Below are positions 50,482 to 59,732 of a stretch of 64,000 nucleotides of DNA, in pieces. The notes beneath the pieces are model-generated. The model was not told where the DNA came from. It was given only the letters and a program-made list of their open reading frames with translations, and made no database searches. Source of the stretch: Clostridiales bacterium (GTDB taxonomy: Bacteria > Bacillota > Clostridia > Christensenellales > CAG-314). The stretch lies in assembly GCA_022508305.1 (NCBI GenBank), contig JAFLVM010000001.1, positions 561,347 through 625,346 on the forward strand, read 5' to 3'. The position numbers and the translations under genes were made by a program. Positions within the stretch are counted from its first letter, which is position 1; each line of letters starts with the position of its first letter.

Positions 50482-51093
50482 ATGAAGAGAATCGTAATTG
50501 GAATAGCCGGCGGAACAGCGTCGGGCAAGACAACAGTAGCGGAAAAGCTACACGAGGCATTTGAAAACAACGCCGTCATTCTGTCGCACGACTTTTACTA
50601 CAAGCCGCACGACGAGCTTAGCTTTGAAGAACGCTCCAAGCTCAACTACGACCATCCCGATTCGTTGGATTCGGCGCTGCTTGCCAAACACATTCGCGAT
50701 TTGAAGGCGGGCAAGGCAATCGAGCACCCCACTTACGACTTTTCACAGTACCGTCGCAACCCCGAGTGGAAAAAGACGGACAGCGCGGAAATAATACTTG
50801 TAGAAGGCATACTTATCTTCACCGACAAGCACCTGTGCGAGCTGTGCGACATAAAACTGTTCGTGGACGCCGATGCCGACGTGCGGTTTATTCGCAGGCT
50901 AACGAGAGACGTTAAGGAACGCGGAAGAAGCATGGATTCGGTAATCAACCAATACCTCACCACCGTCAAGCCAATGCACGAGCAGTTTGTCGAGCCGTCC
51001 AAAGCCAAAGCCGACTTGATAATCCCACAGGGCGGACACAACGAAATTGCAATCACAATGATTATCGACGCTATCAAAAAGAAGCTTGTTTAG
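50482..51093 (+). CDS. udk: Uridine kinase
   Basis: The 203-aa P-loop kinase has GIAGGTASGKTT (Walker A), SHDFYYK, NYDHPDSLD, YDFSQYRR, and VEGILIFTD followed by RFIRRLTRDVKERGR, all typical of uridine/cytidine kinase. It makes UMP or CMP from nucleosides for pyrimidine salvage. It is followed 5 nt later by a protein phosphatase gene in the same unit. Confidence 0.95.
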   Translation: MKRIVIGIAGGTASGKTTVAEKLHEAFENNAVILSHDFYYKPHDELSFEERSKLNYDHPDSLDSALLAKHIRDLKAGKAIEHPTYDFSQYRRNPEWKKTDSAEIILVEGILIFTDKHLCELCDIKLFVDADADVRFIRRLTRDVKERGRSMDSVINQYLTTVKPMHEQFVEPSKAKADLIIPQGGHNEIAITMIIDAIKKKLV

Positions 51094-51098
51094 TTAAC

Positions 51099-51896
51099 AT
51101 GAAAATAGAATTACAAAAAGTTAGCAACGCGCGCGACCTGGGCGGAATACGGACGAAATACGGCGTTATTCAACGTGACAGGCTGCTACGCTCGGGACAC
51201 CTGAGCATTGCATCACCCGAGGATGTGGCAACGTTAAAAGCCCACCACCTTGAGCGCATAATTGACCTGCGTACGCCTGCGGAAATAGAAAATCATCCCG
51301 ACGTTGAAATACAGGGCGTTAGTTGGCTCAACGTTTCCATAATGCACGCCACCACCTTTGGCATAAGCTACGAAAAATTGGACGGCGCGGAAATTGCCGT
51401 AAAATTGCAGGCAGGCATAGACCGAATGACTGCGCGCGGCGAAACGCCGATTGAGCATATGCGTATACTGTACAAACAGTTTGTAGCAAGTGAGTTTAGT
51501 CACATGGGGTACGGAAAATTCCTCAAAACGCTTGCAAACGACCCGATAGACGGCTCAACACTGTGGCATTGCACGGGTGGCAAAGACAGATGCGGAACGT
51601 GTACCGCGCTGCTGCTGCACTGCCTTGGCGCAAGCCGTGACGACATAATGAGCGACTACCTACAAACAAACGAACAGGTACTAACTCACGCGCAAAGCAT
51701 ACTTGCAAAAGTCAAACCGTACGTTTCCGAGGACAGACTGGAATTGGTACAGTCCATGCTGCTCGTTGAGGAAAGTTACCTCGTAAGTTTTTGGAACGAA
51801 ATAGACAAGTCGTTCGGAAGCGTGGACAATTTTATTGCTCACTGCGGACTGACACAGCAAGATATTGAAAATTTGCGTAAACATTACCTCAACTAA
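51099..51896 (+). CDS. Tyrosine/serine phosphatase (Y_phosphatase3 family)
   Basis: The 265-aa protein begins NARDLGGIRTKYG and RLLRSGHLS, the usual N-terminal blocks of this family. It carries the CX5R P-loop HCTGGKDRCGT with nucleophile Cys and Arg. Members dephosphorylate tyrosine, serine or phosphoinositides. It shares a transcript with udk. Confidence 0.9.
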   Translation: MKIELQKVSNARDLGGIRTKYGVIQRDRLLRSGHLSIASPEDVATLKAHHLERIIDLRTPAEIENHPDVEIQGVSWLNVSIMHATTFGISYEKLDGAEIAVKLQAGIDRMTARGETPIEHMRILYKQFVASEFSHMGYGKFLKTLANDPIDGSTLWHCTGGKDRCGTCTALLLHCLGASRDDIMSDYLQTNEQVLTHAQSILAKVKPYVSEDRLELVQSMLLVEESYLVSFWNEIDKSFGSVDNFIAHCGLTQQDIENLRKHYLN

Positions 51897-51904
51897 ACAA
51901 ACAA

Positions 51905-51933
51905 AAAGAACCCCGAACTGTTCAGGGTTCTTT
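51905..51933 (+). terminator. Terminator of the udk unit
   Basis: AAAGAACCC / GGGTTCTTT with inner GAA/TTC pairs, then T7; the A-run on the other side lets it also serve ypeB from the minus strand. Confidence 0.9.
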
Positions 51934-51969
51934 TTTTGCCTTGACCCACCGGCGAGGTGCGGCGAGGTG

Positions 51970-53310
51970 TTACATTACAGTGTAGCCTTCGGTGTTTTCG
52001 ATGACTTTGAAAAGTTCTACCTCTTGTCCTGTTACGCTGTCCACGTAAACGTAGTACTGTCTGTCGCCCATCTCACTTTGAAATTCGTAGCAGGCGTAGT
52101 ACTTGCCGTTCTTTTCAATTAAAGCCTTGGCAACGTTAGTGACATTCAAGTTGTCGCTGATTGCCTTAGCTGCGTCCTCTTGGGAAGTTTCACCAAAGCT
52201 CACGTTCCAATCCTTGTGGTTGATGAGATATGCCTTAGCTTCCATGCCGACAACTTCGCCCGTAGCGCTGTCAACAGCCACCTTGATGAGGTCGGGGTAA
52301 ACGATTACGTCGTCAATTACCGTCGCGCAGTTAACGTAGGTAACAAAGTCCTGAGTTTTACTTACCCACACACCCTTGACGTCGTAACCGAGCTTTTGGC
52401 AAAACTCTTCGGCAATTTCGATGCACTTGTCACAGTCAACGTTCGTTTCGCCTTGCGCCTCGTTGTAGGTTTCGTATTGAGCAACCTTTCCGCTTGCCGT
52501 AAGCATTACTCTGCCCTCTTCCACTTCGTAAACGTACAGCACGCCTTTGTTGTTGATTTCGTCCACGAACCTAGCCTCACCGAACAATTCGGACACAATT
52601 TTTGACCCCATGTCGTGAGAAATCTTGTGATCTACCTTCAAAACCTTCTCTTCTACGCTTTCGGAAAAAGGTCCGTCGTAGATAAGCTTTTCGTAAGTGA
52701 ATGCGTTTTCGTCCACCTCGTTCAAGCTGTCGGACAACGCACCAACGTTATTCATACCGTTGCCGTTGGTGATAAACATACCCGCGTCGCTGTCGGCGTA
52801 TGCCTGCAAGAAGTCGTACAAACGGGTTGCCACGTTGTCAAGATTGTTTAACGCAATACGCTCGTCAGCCGTCAGCTTGTCACCCTTTGAAAGCTTGCCC
52901 AATAGATACGTTGCGTAGTCCTGCGTTTGGTTCACAAAGGTTTGACAAGCAACAAGATTGTTACTGTCCTCAATGGGAAGATTGGACAAATTTTGGTTTA
53001 CTGCGTTGGCGTGAATAATTACGTTTGTCAACATTTGCGTTTGATGAGCTACGTCGTTGCTTACTGCAATTTTACCGAGATTGGCGTCAAGGTTTTTCAT
53101 GCTGTCGCATGCAAGGTACAGCGAACGCTTGTAGTTGTTCTCTTGTGACACCTTGTACACGTTTTCGTCACTGATTTGAGACATGGTCATGCGTTCGAAT
53201 TTCATTTGATACATTACGCCCATCACCACCGCCGTGGCAATGGCAAGAGCCGCAATGACGCCGAAAAATATCATCCAAAAGTTTTTTATACTTTTATTTT
53301 GTCTTATCAT
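51970..53310 (-). CDS. ypeB: Germination protein YpeB
   Basis: The 446-aa protein has one N-terminal membrane anchor (about 11-32), the helical N-terminal YpeB domain, and tandem PepSY/YPEB-like domains in the C-terminal half (CIEIAEEFCQKLGY...; DAAKAISDNLNV...). YpeB is needed to localise and stabilise the cortex-lytic enzyme SleB in spores. It is the second gene of the sleB-ypeB unit, 8 nt after sleB, as in Bacillus and Clostridia. Confidence 0.93.
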   Translation of the reverse strand: MIRQNKSIKNFWMIFFGVIAALAIATAVVMGVMYQMKFERMTMSQISDENVYKVSQENNYKRSLYLACDSMKNLDANLGKIAVSNDVAHQTQMLTNVIIHANAVNQNLSNLPIEDSNNLVACQTFVNQTQDYATYLLGKLSKGDKLTADERIALNNLDNVATRLYDFLQAYADSDAGMFITNGNGMNNVGALSDSLNEVDENAFTYEKLIYDGPFSESVEEKVLKVDHKISHDMGSKIVSELFGEARFVDEINNKGVLYVYEVEEGRVMLTASGKVAQYETYNEAQGETNVDCDKCIEIAEEFCQKLGYDVKGVWVSKTQDFVTYVNCATVIDDVIVYPDLIKVAVDSATGEVVGMEAKAYLINHKDWNVSFGETSQEDAAKAISDNLNVTNVAKALIEKNGKYYACYEFQSEMGDRQYYVYVDSVTGQEVELFKVIENTEGYTVM

Positions 53311-53318
53311 ATCTCACC

Positions 53319-54020
53319 TCACGAACAGAAAATGTGCTTGCCGATGGTTACAAGCTGCGGACGGGACCAAATCCACTTGCTGGTTGCCGTTGCGGGATTG
53401 AAGTAGTAGATTGCTCCACCCGTCGGGTCCCAACCGTTCAATGCGTCCTGCGCAGCTCGGGTACACTCGTCGTTTGTGCCGAGGTTGATTTGACCGTCGG
53501 ACACGCAAGTGAACGCGCCCGCTTGGTAAATTACGCCGGAAATACTGTTGGGGAAGGCGCTGGACTTAACTCTGTTCAGAATTACCGCAGCTACCGCCAC
53601 TTTACCCGTGTAGCTTTCACCGCGCGCCTCGCCGTAAACGCAACAGGACAACAGATACAAATCGCTGTTGGAAAGTTTACCTGAAGTTGTCGTACCGCTT
53701 GACGACGCCGTGCCGGAAAGCGTAATTCCCATTGCCTTCGCCGTTGCCGAACCTACGATTCCGTCTGCGGTAAGCCCGTTTTTACGTTGGAAGTACTGCA
53801 CTGCCGCCTTGGTTTTGGCGCCGAAAATGCCGTCCACACTACCGGTGTAGTAGCCCCAGCGCTTGAGCTTTGTTTGAATTGTCTTGACGACTTCGCCCGT
53901 AGAACCCTGCTTAACCACTGCAGCGTTAGCCGATGGAAGAGCGAACACTATCAGCAAGGTTAAGAGTGTCACAACCGTCAAAACGAGCGCAACTATTTTG
54001 ATTGTTTTAGTTTGCGTCAC
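53319..54020 (-). CDS. sleB: Spore cortex-lytic enzyme SleB
   Basis: The 233-aa protein has a signal/anchor segment (about 9-32), a peptidoglycan-binding domain type 1 (GSTGEVVKTIQTKLKRWGYYTGSVDGIFGAKTKAAVQYFQ, about 38-78), a short Ser/Thr linker, and the SleB/CwlJ hydrolase_2 domain. The domain starts LSCCVYGEARGE, where the Glu of GEARGE is catalytic. It is a lytic transglycosylase acting on spore cortex during germination. A candidate sigma-G promoter precedes it. Confidence 0.95.
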   Translation of the reverse strand: MTQTKTIKIVALVLTVVTLLTLLIVFALPSANAAVVKQGSTGEVVKTIQTKLKRWGYYTGSVDGIFGAKTKAAVQYFQRKNGLTADGIVGSATAKAMGITLSGTASSSGTTTSGKLSNSDLYLLSCCVYGEARGESYTGKVAVAAVILNRVKSSAFPNSISGVIYQAGAFTCVSDGQINLGTNDECTRAAQDALNGWDPTGGAIYYFNPATATSKWIWSRPQLVTIGKHIFCS

Positions 54021-54048
54021 AAAAATATCCTCCTTGATTTTTTGAGTT

Positions 54049-54078
54049 TAGTATGAGAATTTGATTGGGTAATATTCT
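54049..54078 (-). promoter_or_regulatory. Candidate sigma-G (forespore) promoter of sleB-ypeB
   Basis: Minus strand AGAATA (54073-54078), 17-bp spacer, CATACTA (54049-54055), close to the sigma-G consensus TGMATA/CATAMTA. sleB is sigma-G dependent in B. subtilis. Confidence 0.6.
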
Positions 54079-54148
54079 GAAAATAAGGGGAAAACGTCGT
54101 TAATTGATAGATATGCAATAAAAAAGCGTTGCAAATTAAACAAAAAAT

Positions 54149-54171
54149 ATGCCCACCTAAACAGTGAGCAT
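54149..54171 (-). terminator. Terminator of the 54261-54893 gene
   Basis: ATGCCCAC / GTGAGCAT (one G-U) followed by T6 on the minus strand. Confidence 0.7.
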
Positions 54172-54260
54172 GTGAGAATTACTTTTATGAGCATAAATTA
54201 AAGTTAATTTTTGCTTTCCAAGTCACAAAAGGGCAGTTTTCCCACCCCATGTTCAATTTT

Positions 54261-54893
54261 TTATTTTTCGCTTGTCTCATCGGCGAGGTGAGCGTTGATT
54301 TCAAGAATTTTGTTGACGTCCGCTTGCAGTTCCGCCATGTCCTTAAGCTCGGGGTACTTTTCCACGAGTTCCGATGTAATTTCCGTAATTCCGTCGCCAA
54401 TCACATCCGCGTCCACTTCCACCTCGAACACGGGAATATACAAAAATTCCTGTTCAAAGCCTTCCTTTCTTACTGACAGCACGATGCTTACAAATCGTCT
54501 GTCATCCGGCAAATCAGCGTTGACACCCGATTGATAGGTCTCAAAACGGTAGCCTGCAATTTCCGAAAAATTCACGAACGGCTTGGTAGTTAGGTAGGTG
54601 TTGGCAAGACGTTTGCTCTCAAAGTCCAGCGATACAATCTGCTTGTTCCACCTGTAGTGCCTGTCCGCGTGAAAATCGGCTCTATTAAGCATGACTTCGT
54701 ATCTTTGCGAAGAAATCTTGGTGATGAGATAAATCAGATACACGATTAGCGCGTAAATCACCAGTCCGACGATATACGCCCACCAAGGTAGCGCTACGCC
54801 CGTACTTCTTTCGAACAGCAGGGAAAATACTGCCAGCACTATTGCCGCGCCAACTGCGATTATACCCAACGAAATCCATTTTTTCTTAGTCAT
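54261..54893 (-). CDS. Membrane protein of unknown function, two TM helices
   Basis: From ATG 54893 the product is 210 aa: two transmembrane helices (about 6-26 and 34-56), then a soluble alpha/beta domain with a C-terminal acidic helix rich in Glu. No family recognised. The longer open frame starting at 55175 overlaps spoIIR and the terminator and is rejected. Confidence 0.7.
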   Translation of the reverse strand: MTKKKWISLGIIAVGAAIVLAVFSLLFERSTGVALPWWAYIVGLVIYALIVYLIYLITKISSQRYEVMLNRADFHADRHYRWNKQIVSLDFESKRLANTYLTTKPFVNFSEIAGYRFETYQSGVNADLPDDRRFVSIVLSVRKEGFEQEFLYIPVFEVEVDADVIGDGITEITSELVEKYPELKDMAELQADVNKILEINAHLADETSEK

Positions 54894-54980
54894 TGCCTTG
54901 ACCCCGTAAAGTTGATTGCAATTATTGTACCACAAAATCACGTTAAATGCAAATAAGCAGCAAAATCTAACGAAACAAAA

Positions 54981-55007
54981 AATCTCTCTGCAAAACGCCG
55001 AGAGATT
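54981..55007 (-). terminator. Terminator of spoIIR
   Basis: AATCTCTC / GAGAGATT with an 11-nt loop and T5 on the minus strand. Confidence 0.85.
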
Positions 55008-55054
55008 CGTTTTTGATGGAAAATGGTTGCTTTTGGCGGAAATTCGTGTCAATT

Positions 55055-55588
55055 TCAGTGATTTTGCTTCCACTCTTTTATTATTTCCATAAGCTTGGAT
55101 TTGTACACGATTTGATTGGTGCCGTTGCTTTCGCCGCCCACGAAACACAGCGGGGGATACACCACGCACCACCAATTGTTGCCTGAGCCACTGCCCAATT
55201 CAATTATCAACGCGTCGTATACGCCTGCCGCAAGGGTTACGTCGCCGTAGGACCTGTCGGGGAACTCCTCCGCGGTGAGCTTGGCGTGACTTTTGTACGT
55301 AAAGCCGTTTTGCGCAAGAACTTGATCGCACACCCTTTCAATGTCCGTGAGATGCTCTTTTACAACGTTCATTGCCTGTTTTTTCGTAGTGGCGTTAGCA
55401 AGATAGGGAGTAAGATAATCTACTACCGCGCTCTTAACCTCGTATTTCACGTTTTGGTCGGCGGAATCGTTGCTGTCTGCGCGAATATGTATTCTCAAAA
55501 AATCGGCGTTGGACGTTTGAGCAGGTATTAGAGCGATAACCGCCACTAAAACTATCAACGCTACTGCTGCAATAACAATCTTTTTCAT
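55055..55588 (-). CDS. spoIIR: Stage II sporulation protein R
   Basis: The 177-aa protein has a signal peptide (about 1-24) and the SpoIIR core: FLRIHIRADSNDSADQNVKYEVK and, later, NWWCVVYPPLCFV. SpoIIR is secreted from the forespore and triggers SpoIIGA to process pro-sigma-E. The ATG at 55588 has GCGAGGTG before it. Confidence 0.95.
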   Translation of the reverse strand: MKKIVIAAVALIVLVAVIALIPAQTSNADFLRIHIRADSNDSADQNVKYEVKSAVVDYLTPYLANATTKKQAMNVVKEHLTDIERVCDQVLAQNGFTYKSHAKLTAEEFPDRSYGDVTLAAGVYDALIIELGSGSGNNWWCVVYPPLCFVGGESNGTNQIVYKSKLMEIIKEWKQNH

Positions 55589-55650
55589 TTTGCACCTCGC
55601 AAATTTGTTTACGCCTTTGTTATTGACGGATTTGTCGCGTGGCAAAACGA

Positions 55651-55686
55651 AAAGCCGTATAAATTTGCTTGAATTTACACGGCTTT
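55651..55686 (-). terminator. Terminator of ispE
   Basis: AAAGCCGT...ACGGCTTT stem with further inner pairs, then TTTTCGTTTT on the minus strand. Confidence 0.75.
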
Positions 55687-55863
55687 GCGGTAATATTGTC
55701 GAAACGGGTTGGCTCGGGTATTACAAAAAAGATTCCCCGTTGCGCTAACGCTCCACTCCCCTACGGAAGTCACTTTTTTGCAACACCCCTTGCCTCTGTG
55801 TGTGCTTTAATTTAGCTTATGATGTAATAAATTAAATGTTACCGTTTGGAATATGGTTTGTTC

Positions 55864-56763
55864 TTATATCTCTATAATACCATTCGGAGCGGACTTGCAA
55901 ACAATTGTAGTAAACCCATTGGCGTTGAGTAAATCCCCAACGCGCTCGGCTTCTTTTTTCGTCACGCAAGACACGTAGTACGCGCTGCCGCTACCGGTCA
56001 TACTGCAACACATTCCATTCGAGCGTACAAAGTTCAAATACCCATCGGCGTAATTGTTGATGCTTGCAGTTGCTTGCTGCAGGTCGTTTGAAAAGAGTTT
56101 CATCGCTTGTTCAATCTTACCATTTTGTAGCAAATCAAGACACAGGTCGTTATTTTGCAAGGTAAAAAATGAACATGGGGTGGAAAAACATGCGTTTTTT
56201 TGTTGATTGTCAAACGCCGAGTAAACCTCACCGCTACTCGTAGAACAATCAAAAACAGTCAAAGCAAAGTACATTGGTTTTGCAAGCGCGTAAAAGGTTA
56301 CGTCGTCGCCCTTGCCCTGCAATCTGCCCAGTCCGCCGAACAACATAAAGTTGACGTCGCTGCCGAGCTTTAAGCAAAGTTCGTGTACCTCTTGCGAATG
56401 CACGTCCACGCCAAACATCTTGCACATGCAATACACGACTGCCGCCGCGTCCGCCGACGAACCGCCTAAACCTCCGCCAAACGGTATTCCCTTTTGCACA
56501 AAGATTTCCACGCCTTTTGCAGTTCGGTTCATATACTTTGCAAAAACGTTCCTAAAGGCGACGGCTGCTTTGTAGGCGGCATTGTTTTCCTGCTCTACCC
56601 CGTCAACGCCGTGAACAGAAATCAGTTCGTCACTTCGCGGCAGAACTTCCACAATGTCACAAACGTCTATGGAAGTAGCAACGCTGTCAATCGGGTGAAA
56701 CTCGCCCTGTTTTGCTCCAACGCCCAAAGTCATATTAAGTTTTGCAAATACTTTTACTTTCAC
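55864..56763 (-). CDS. ispE: 4-diphosphocytidyl-2-C-methyl-D-erythritol kinase
   Basis: The 299-aa GHMP kinase has KLNMTLGVGAKQGEFHPIDS near the N-terminus, the ATP loop PFGGGLGGSSADAAAV, and the C-terminal MTGSGSAYYV motif. It phosphorylates CDP-ME in the MEP isoprenoid pathway. The middle stretch ACFSTPCSFFTL contains one of the ATGGGGTGG motifs on the opposite strand. Confidence 0.95.
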   Translation of the reverse strand: MKVKVFAKLNMTLGVGAKQGEFHPIDSVATSIDVCDIVEVLPRSDELISVHGVDGVEQENNAAYKAAVAFRNVFAKYMNRTAKGVEIFVQKGIPFGGGLGGSSADAAAVVYCMCKMFGVDVHSQEVHELCLKLGSDVNFMLFGGLGRLQGKGDDVTFYALAKPMYFALTVFDCSTSSGEVYSAFDNQQKNACFSTPCSFFTLQNNDLCLDLLQNGKIEQAMKLFSNDLQQATASINNYADGYLNFVRSNGMCCSMTGSGSAYYVSCVTKKEAERVGDLLNANGFTTIVCKSAPNGIIEI

Positions 56764-56803
56764 GACGATATTGTAACATAAAAATTCTAAACAAACAATT
56801 AAA

Positions 56804-56830
56804 AAAGACGAAACTTGAGGTTCCGTCTTT
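56804..56830 (-). terminator. Terminator of the SPOCS/LysM gene
   Basis: AAAGACGAAAC / GGTTCCGTCTTT hairpin followed by T-rich minus-strand sequence. Confidence 0.8.
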
Positions 56831-56877
56831 TTGTTACAAGATTTTCAACAGTTCAAGCTGAGGCGATAATACAAGCC

Positions 56878-58356
56878 TTAGATTTTGTTGTACACTACGA
56901 TGCGCGCGTCTTGCTCCAAGGGGTTAGTAATTTCCGGATTGACGGCGAGCAAGTCCTCCTCGGACATGTGCAAGCCTTTAGCAAGCTGCCACAGCGTTTC
57001 TCCCTTGTGCGCAAGGCAAACCTCTATTGCGGGCAGCTGCGACTTGTCAAATGGCAATTCCTCGGCGGACACAATGACGGAAATCGTTTCGTCGCGTTCG
57101 CTCTCGATTGATATGCAAAGCTCCGTCTCCGCCTGCAAACCGCCGTTGTCTTTCACGGTAAAGTCCGTCACCGTAACGTTAGCGAAGGACGCGCACCGCG
57201 GCATCAGGTAGTCAACGTTAACCGTCTCGGCAAAGGGTAGCTCCAGTTGAGCGCTTTCCGTGCCAACTTCCGTTGCGTACAAAACGGTTGCGTACACCAC
57301 GCCTTCCACCGACGCTCTGCGTTCGAGCGATTGACATTTGGTGACTACTGCGCCGACGTTTACAGCCGTCAGCACACGCTTACCTGCGTCCAACGGCAAG
57401 TTTGAGGTTGTTCGCTTGGTTTCCACAACGCTTCCGCAAGGCAAAGTAGTGACTACGCACTTGCGTTCAAATTCAAAGTCGCAGCCTGTACCGTACGCAT
57501 CGCTGACTACGTCCGTTACGCCGATTTTTAACGCTTCAACGCGCGCCGTTGCCGTAATTTCTACGGTAAACGCGGTGTTTACTTCATCTTCGGAAATGTC
57601 CAAACGCACCTTGGTGTTTTTGGGTGTGAGCGTCAGTTTGAGTTGGCTGTCGGCGTCTATGCCCGTTGCGTCAAGCTCCCTTTCAAAGGCAAACGGCAGC
57701 GTGTCGGTGACGATGTTGCCGTCGGACACGTAGGTCAGCCGCGCAACGGCTTTACCGGAAATATGCAAAATCCCATTGATACAGGTGTAGTCGGCAACAC
57801 ACAGGCTGCTTTCGGCGAGCAAAACGGTGGTAATATTTCTGCTTGCGTTTAGCTCCTCGTCAATTACGATGGGCAGGTTGACAATGTCCACTGCCTGCAA
57901 CAATTCTACGCTTTCCGTCTTGCAGAAAACGTCCTCGCCGCTGGCAAGATAGGTAACGCTTTCCGTCACGTATGCGTAGGCAGTGATTTCCAACAAAATT
58001 GTGAGCGTAGCCGTGTTGGCGTTTACGTCCACCTTGCTGTCCACGGTTACGACGTCAAAGGTAAGCTTGCTGTCAGTGTCCAACAAGTCACTTGCCATGC
58101 TTGCGGTGAAGTCGGCGTTGTAACCCGAGCTCAAAACAGTCGTTCCGTCAGAATACAAAAATTTGATATTGGTTTTGCCGTAGAAAGACACCTCGCCACG
58201 ACTTGCCTCGTAACTGTTGATTGCGGAATCCACCCCTACCGACAGCACCTGCGCTATTTCCGTCTTGACGGATATACGAACGCTTTCTGCAGTTTGAATT
58301 TTGCCGATAAACCTACGGGAAAGAGAGGACAAGGTTTGAAATTGCAAGTTTGACAT
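56878..58356 (-). CDS. SPOCS-domain (DUF3794) spore protein with C-terminal LysM
   Basis: The 492-aa protein carries tandem DUF3794/SPOCS domains (for example NITTVLLAESSLCVADYTCINGILHISG; VEGVVYATVLYATE) and a C-terminal LysM (EVCLAHKGETLWQLAKGLHMSEEDLLAVNPEI). This architecture is typical of Clostridial spore coat or cortex morphogenetic proteins that bind peptidoglycan during spore assembly. The ATG at 58356 follows GGGGGTC. Confidence 0.9.
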   Translation of the reverse strand: MSNLQFQTLSSLSRRFIGKIQTAESVRISVKTEIAQVLSVGVDSAINSYEASRGEVSFYGKTNIKFLYSDGTTVLSSGYNADFTASMASDLLDTDSKLTFDVVTVDSKVDVNANTATLTILLEITAYAYVTESVTYLASGEDVFCKTESVELLQAVDIVNLPIVIDEELNASRNITTVLLAESSLCVADYTCINGILHISGKAVARLTYVSDGNIVTDTLPFAFERELDATGIDADSQLKLTLTPKNTKVRLDISEDEVNTAFTVEITATARVEALKIGVTDVVSDAYGTGCDFEFERKCVVTTLPCGSVVETKRTTSNLPLDAGKRVLTAVNVGAVVTKCQSLERRASVEGVVYATVLYATEVGTESAQLELPFAETVNVDYLMPRCASFANVTVTDFTVKDNGGLQAETELCISIESERDETISVIVSAEELPFDKSQLPAIEVCLAHKGETLWQLAKGLHMSEEDLLAVNPEITNPLEQDARIVVYNKI

Positions 58357-58539
58357 AAAGACCCCCACACAAAAAAATTTTAGTTGATTTCATTGTAATA
58401 TACGGGGGTTTTGTCCGTGATAGACCAAAGAAATTTAGTTTGGGAAAATTTGATTTTGCAAGAATTTGTCTAAATGCGTCAAAAACAAAAAAACGTGGCA
58501 GCGCATTTTGGCTGTAATATTAAAAATTGCCACAAACGG

Positions 58540-58791
58540 CTACGCTTGTCCACCGACGAGGTGCTCTTTTAGGGCTATTTCGCCGCACACGAGGTCAATG
58601 TAGCTGCAGCTGATTCTGTCAAAGATGTCGTTTGTCAAATTGATGACGAAAACGTTGGAGTGCGCTTCACTCACAACGCCCTTGTAATGCTTGATTTTGT
58701 TTCTGCCACGGTTGAGCTTAACGTCAACGCTGTGTCCAAGCAAGCTTTGTACGATATTTTTTGCATCCTCTACGTTCAGCGATTTTTTCAT
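58540..58791 (-). CDS. veg: Veg family protein
   Basis: The 83-aa protein matches Veg (DUF1021): LGHSVDVKLNRGRNKIKHYKGVVSEAHSNVFV. Veg stimulates biofilm gene expression in B. subtilis and is strongly expressed and conserved. GAGGGGT five bases upstream supports ATG 58791 over the GTG at 58797. Confidence 0.9.
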   Translation of the reverse strand: MKKSLNVEDAKNIVQSLLGHSVDVKLNRGRNKIKHYKGVVSEAHSNVFVINLTNDIFDRISCSYIDLVCGEIALKEHLVGGQA

Positions 58792-59032
58792 GCTCACCCC
58801 TCGTCAAACAAAAGTTATTTACACTATTGTTGACAAATAAGGCTGAAAAAATACTGCAAACTGATTTTCAAAAGCATTGTATATAATTAACCGTTCAATG
58901 ATTTAATAAATAATAAACGACAAATATAAATAGCGCGTAGACGGCAATATTCCACGCCACGGTAATCTCAAAAAATATAAAAAACCGCCCCTTATAACTT
59001 TTTTCGCGATATGGGGTGGCAAAATACGAAAA

Positions 59033-59053
59033 AACCCGACAAAACGTCGGGTT
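59033..59053 (-). terminator. Terminator of the acidic zinc-ribbon gene
   Basis: AACCCGAC / GTCGGGTT followed by T-rich minus-strand sequence, 8 nt after the stop. Confidence 0.9.
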
Positions 59054-59060
59054 GATTGTA

Positions 59061-59546
59061 TTAAAAATCGTCTTCGTCGTCTTCATCCTCGTCTTCGTCG
59101 TCGAGGTCGTCAATGTCGTCAAAGTCGTCCGTGAGGTCGTCGGGATAGTCGTCCAATTCAACGTCTACGTTTTCCTCATCCTCAAAGTCGTCCTCGAAGT
59201 CTTCGTCGTTTTCCAATTCCTCAAGGGGGATGATATCCTCTTCGTCGGCATCCTTGGTGTCGTCGTCATCCAAATAGGTGCGCCAGTCGTCGTTGTCGTC
59301 GTCCAGCTCGGCATTTTCGCTGCGTTTGTAGTTGGAAAGGCAGTTTTCGCACATATCCTCGTCCAAACCTATATAGGACGTCTTGCAAACCGGACAAAGC
59401 TTCAACGGCTCATCGTCGTCAATAATATCGTCCAGCAGTACGATGCGGCTGTCCAAGCCCAATTCCGCTTTACAAATATCACACATTTCTTCTTCTTGCA
59501 GCATGTAATTCAAATCGCAACGCGGACACTTCTTGTATTTTCCCAT
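59061..59546 (-). CDS. Double zinc-ribbon protein with long acidic tail
   Basis: The 161-aa protein has two CxxC...CxxC knuckles (CPRCDLNYMLQEEEMCDIC near 7-25 and CPVCKTSYIGLDEDMCENC near 51-69). About 80 residues follow that are more than half Asp/Glu. Such tails mimic nucleic acid or buffer RNA polymerase/ribosome surfaces. No function established. Confidence 0.75.
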   Translation of the reverse strand: MGKYKKCPRCDLNYMLQEEEMCDICKAELGLDSRIVLLDDIIDDDEPLKLCPVCKTSYIGLDEDMCENCLSNYKRSENAELDDDNDDWRTYLDDDDTKDADEEDIIPLEELENDEDFEDDFEDEENVDVELDDYPDDLTDDFDDIDDLDDEDEDEDDEDDF

Positions 59547-59732
59547 TTCTTCCCCACTATTGATTTTGTACTTGCACAGAAAAGACTCTTTGGCTTGTCA
59601 TGACAGTACGATAAGCTATTTTACCCAACTATCTAACATATATAACGCGAACGTGTATGTTAGCCCAAATAATTTACCATTAATCCAACAAAATGTAAAC
59701 TGTTTTCACCTAAAAAATAATATTTTTGATTT

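Noticed and set aside
54894-55175. 94-residue N-terminal extension of the two-TM protein
   Set aside because: It crosses the spoIIR terminator and part of spoIIR; ATG 54893 gives a normal two-TM protein.
59016-59603. Plus-strand 195-aa Val-rich membrane-like frame
   Set aside because: Antisense of the Asp/Glu-rich tail, which reads as Val/Leu-rich on the other strand.
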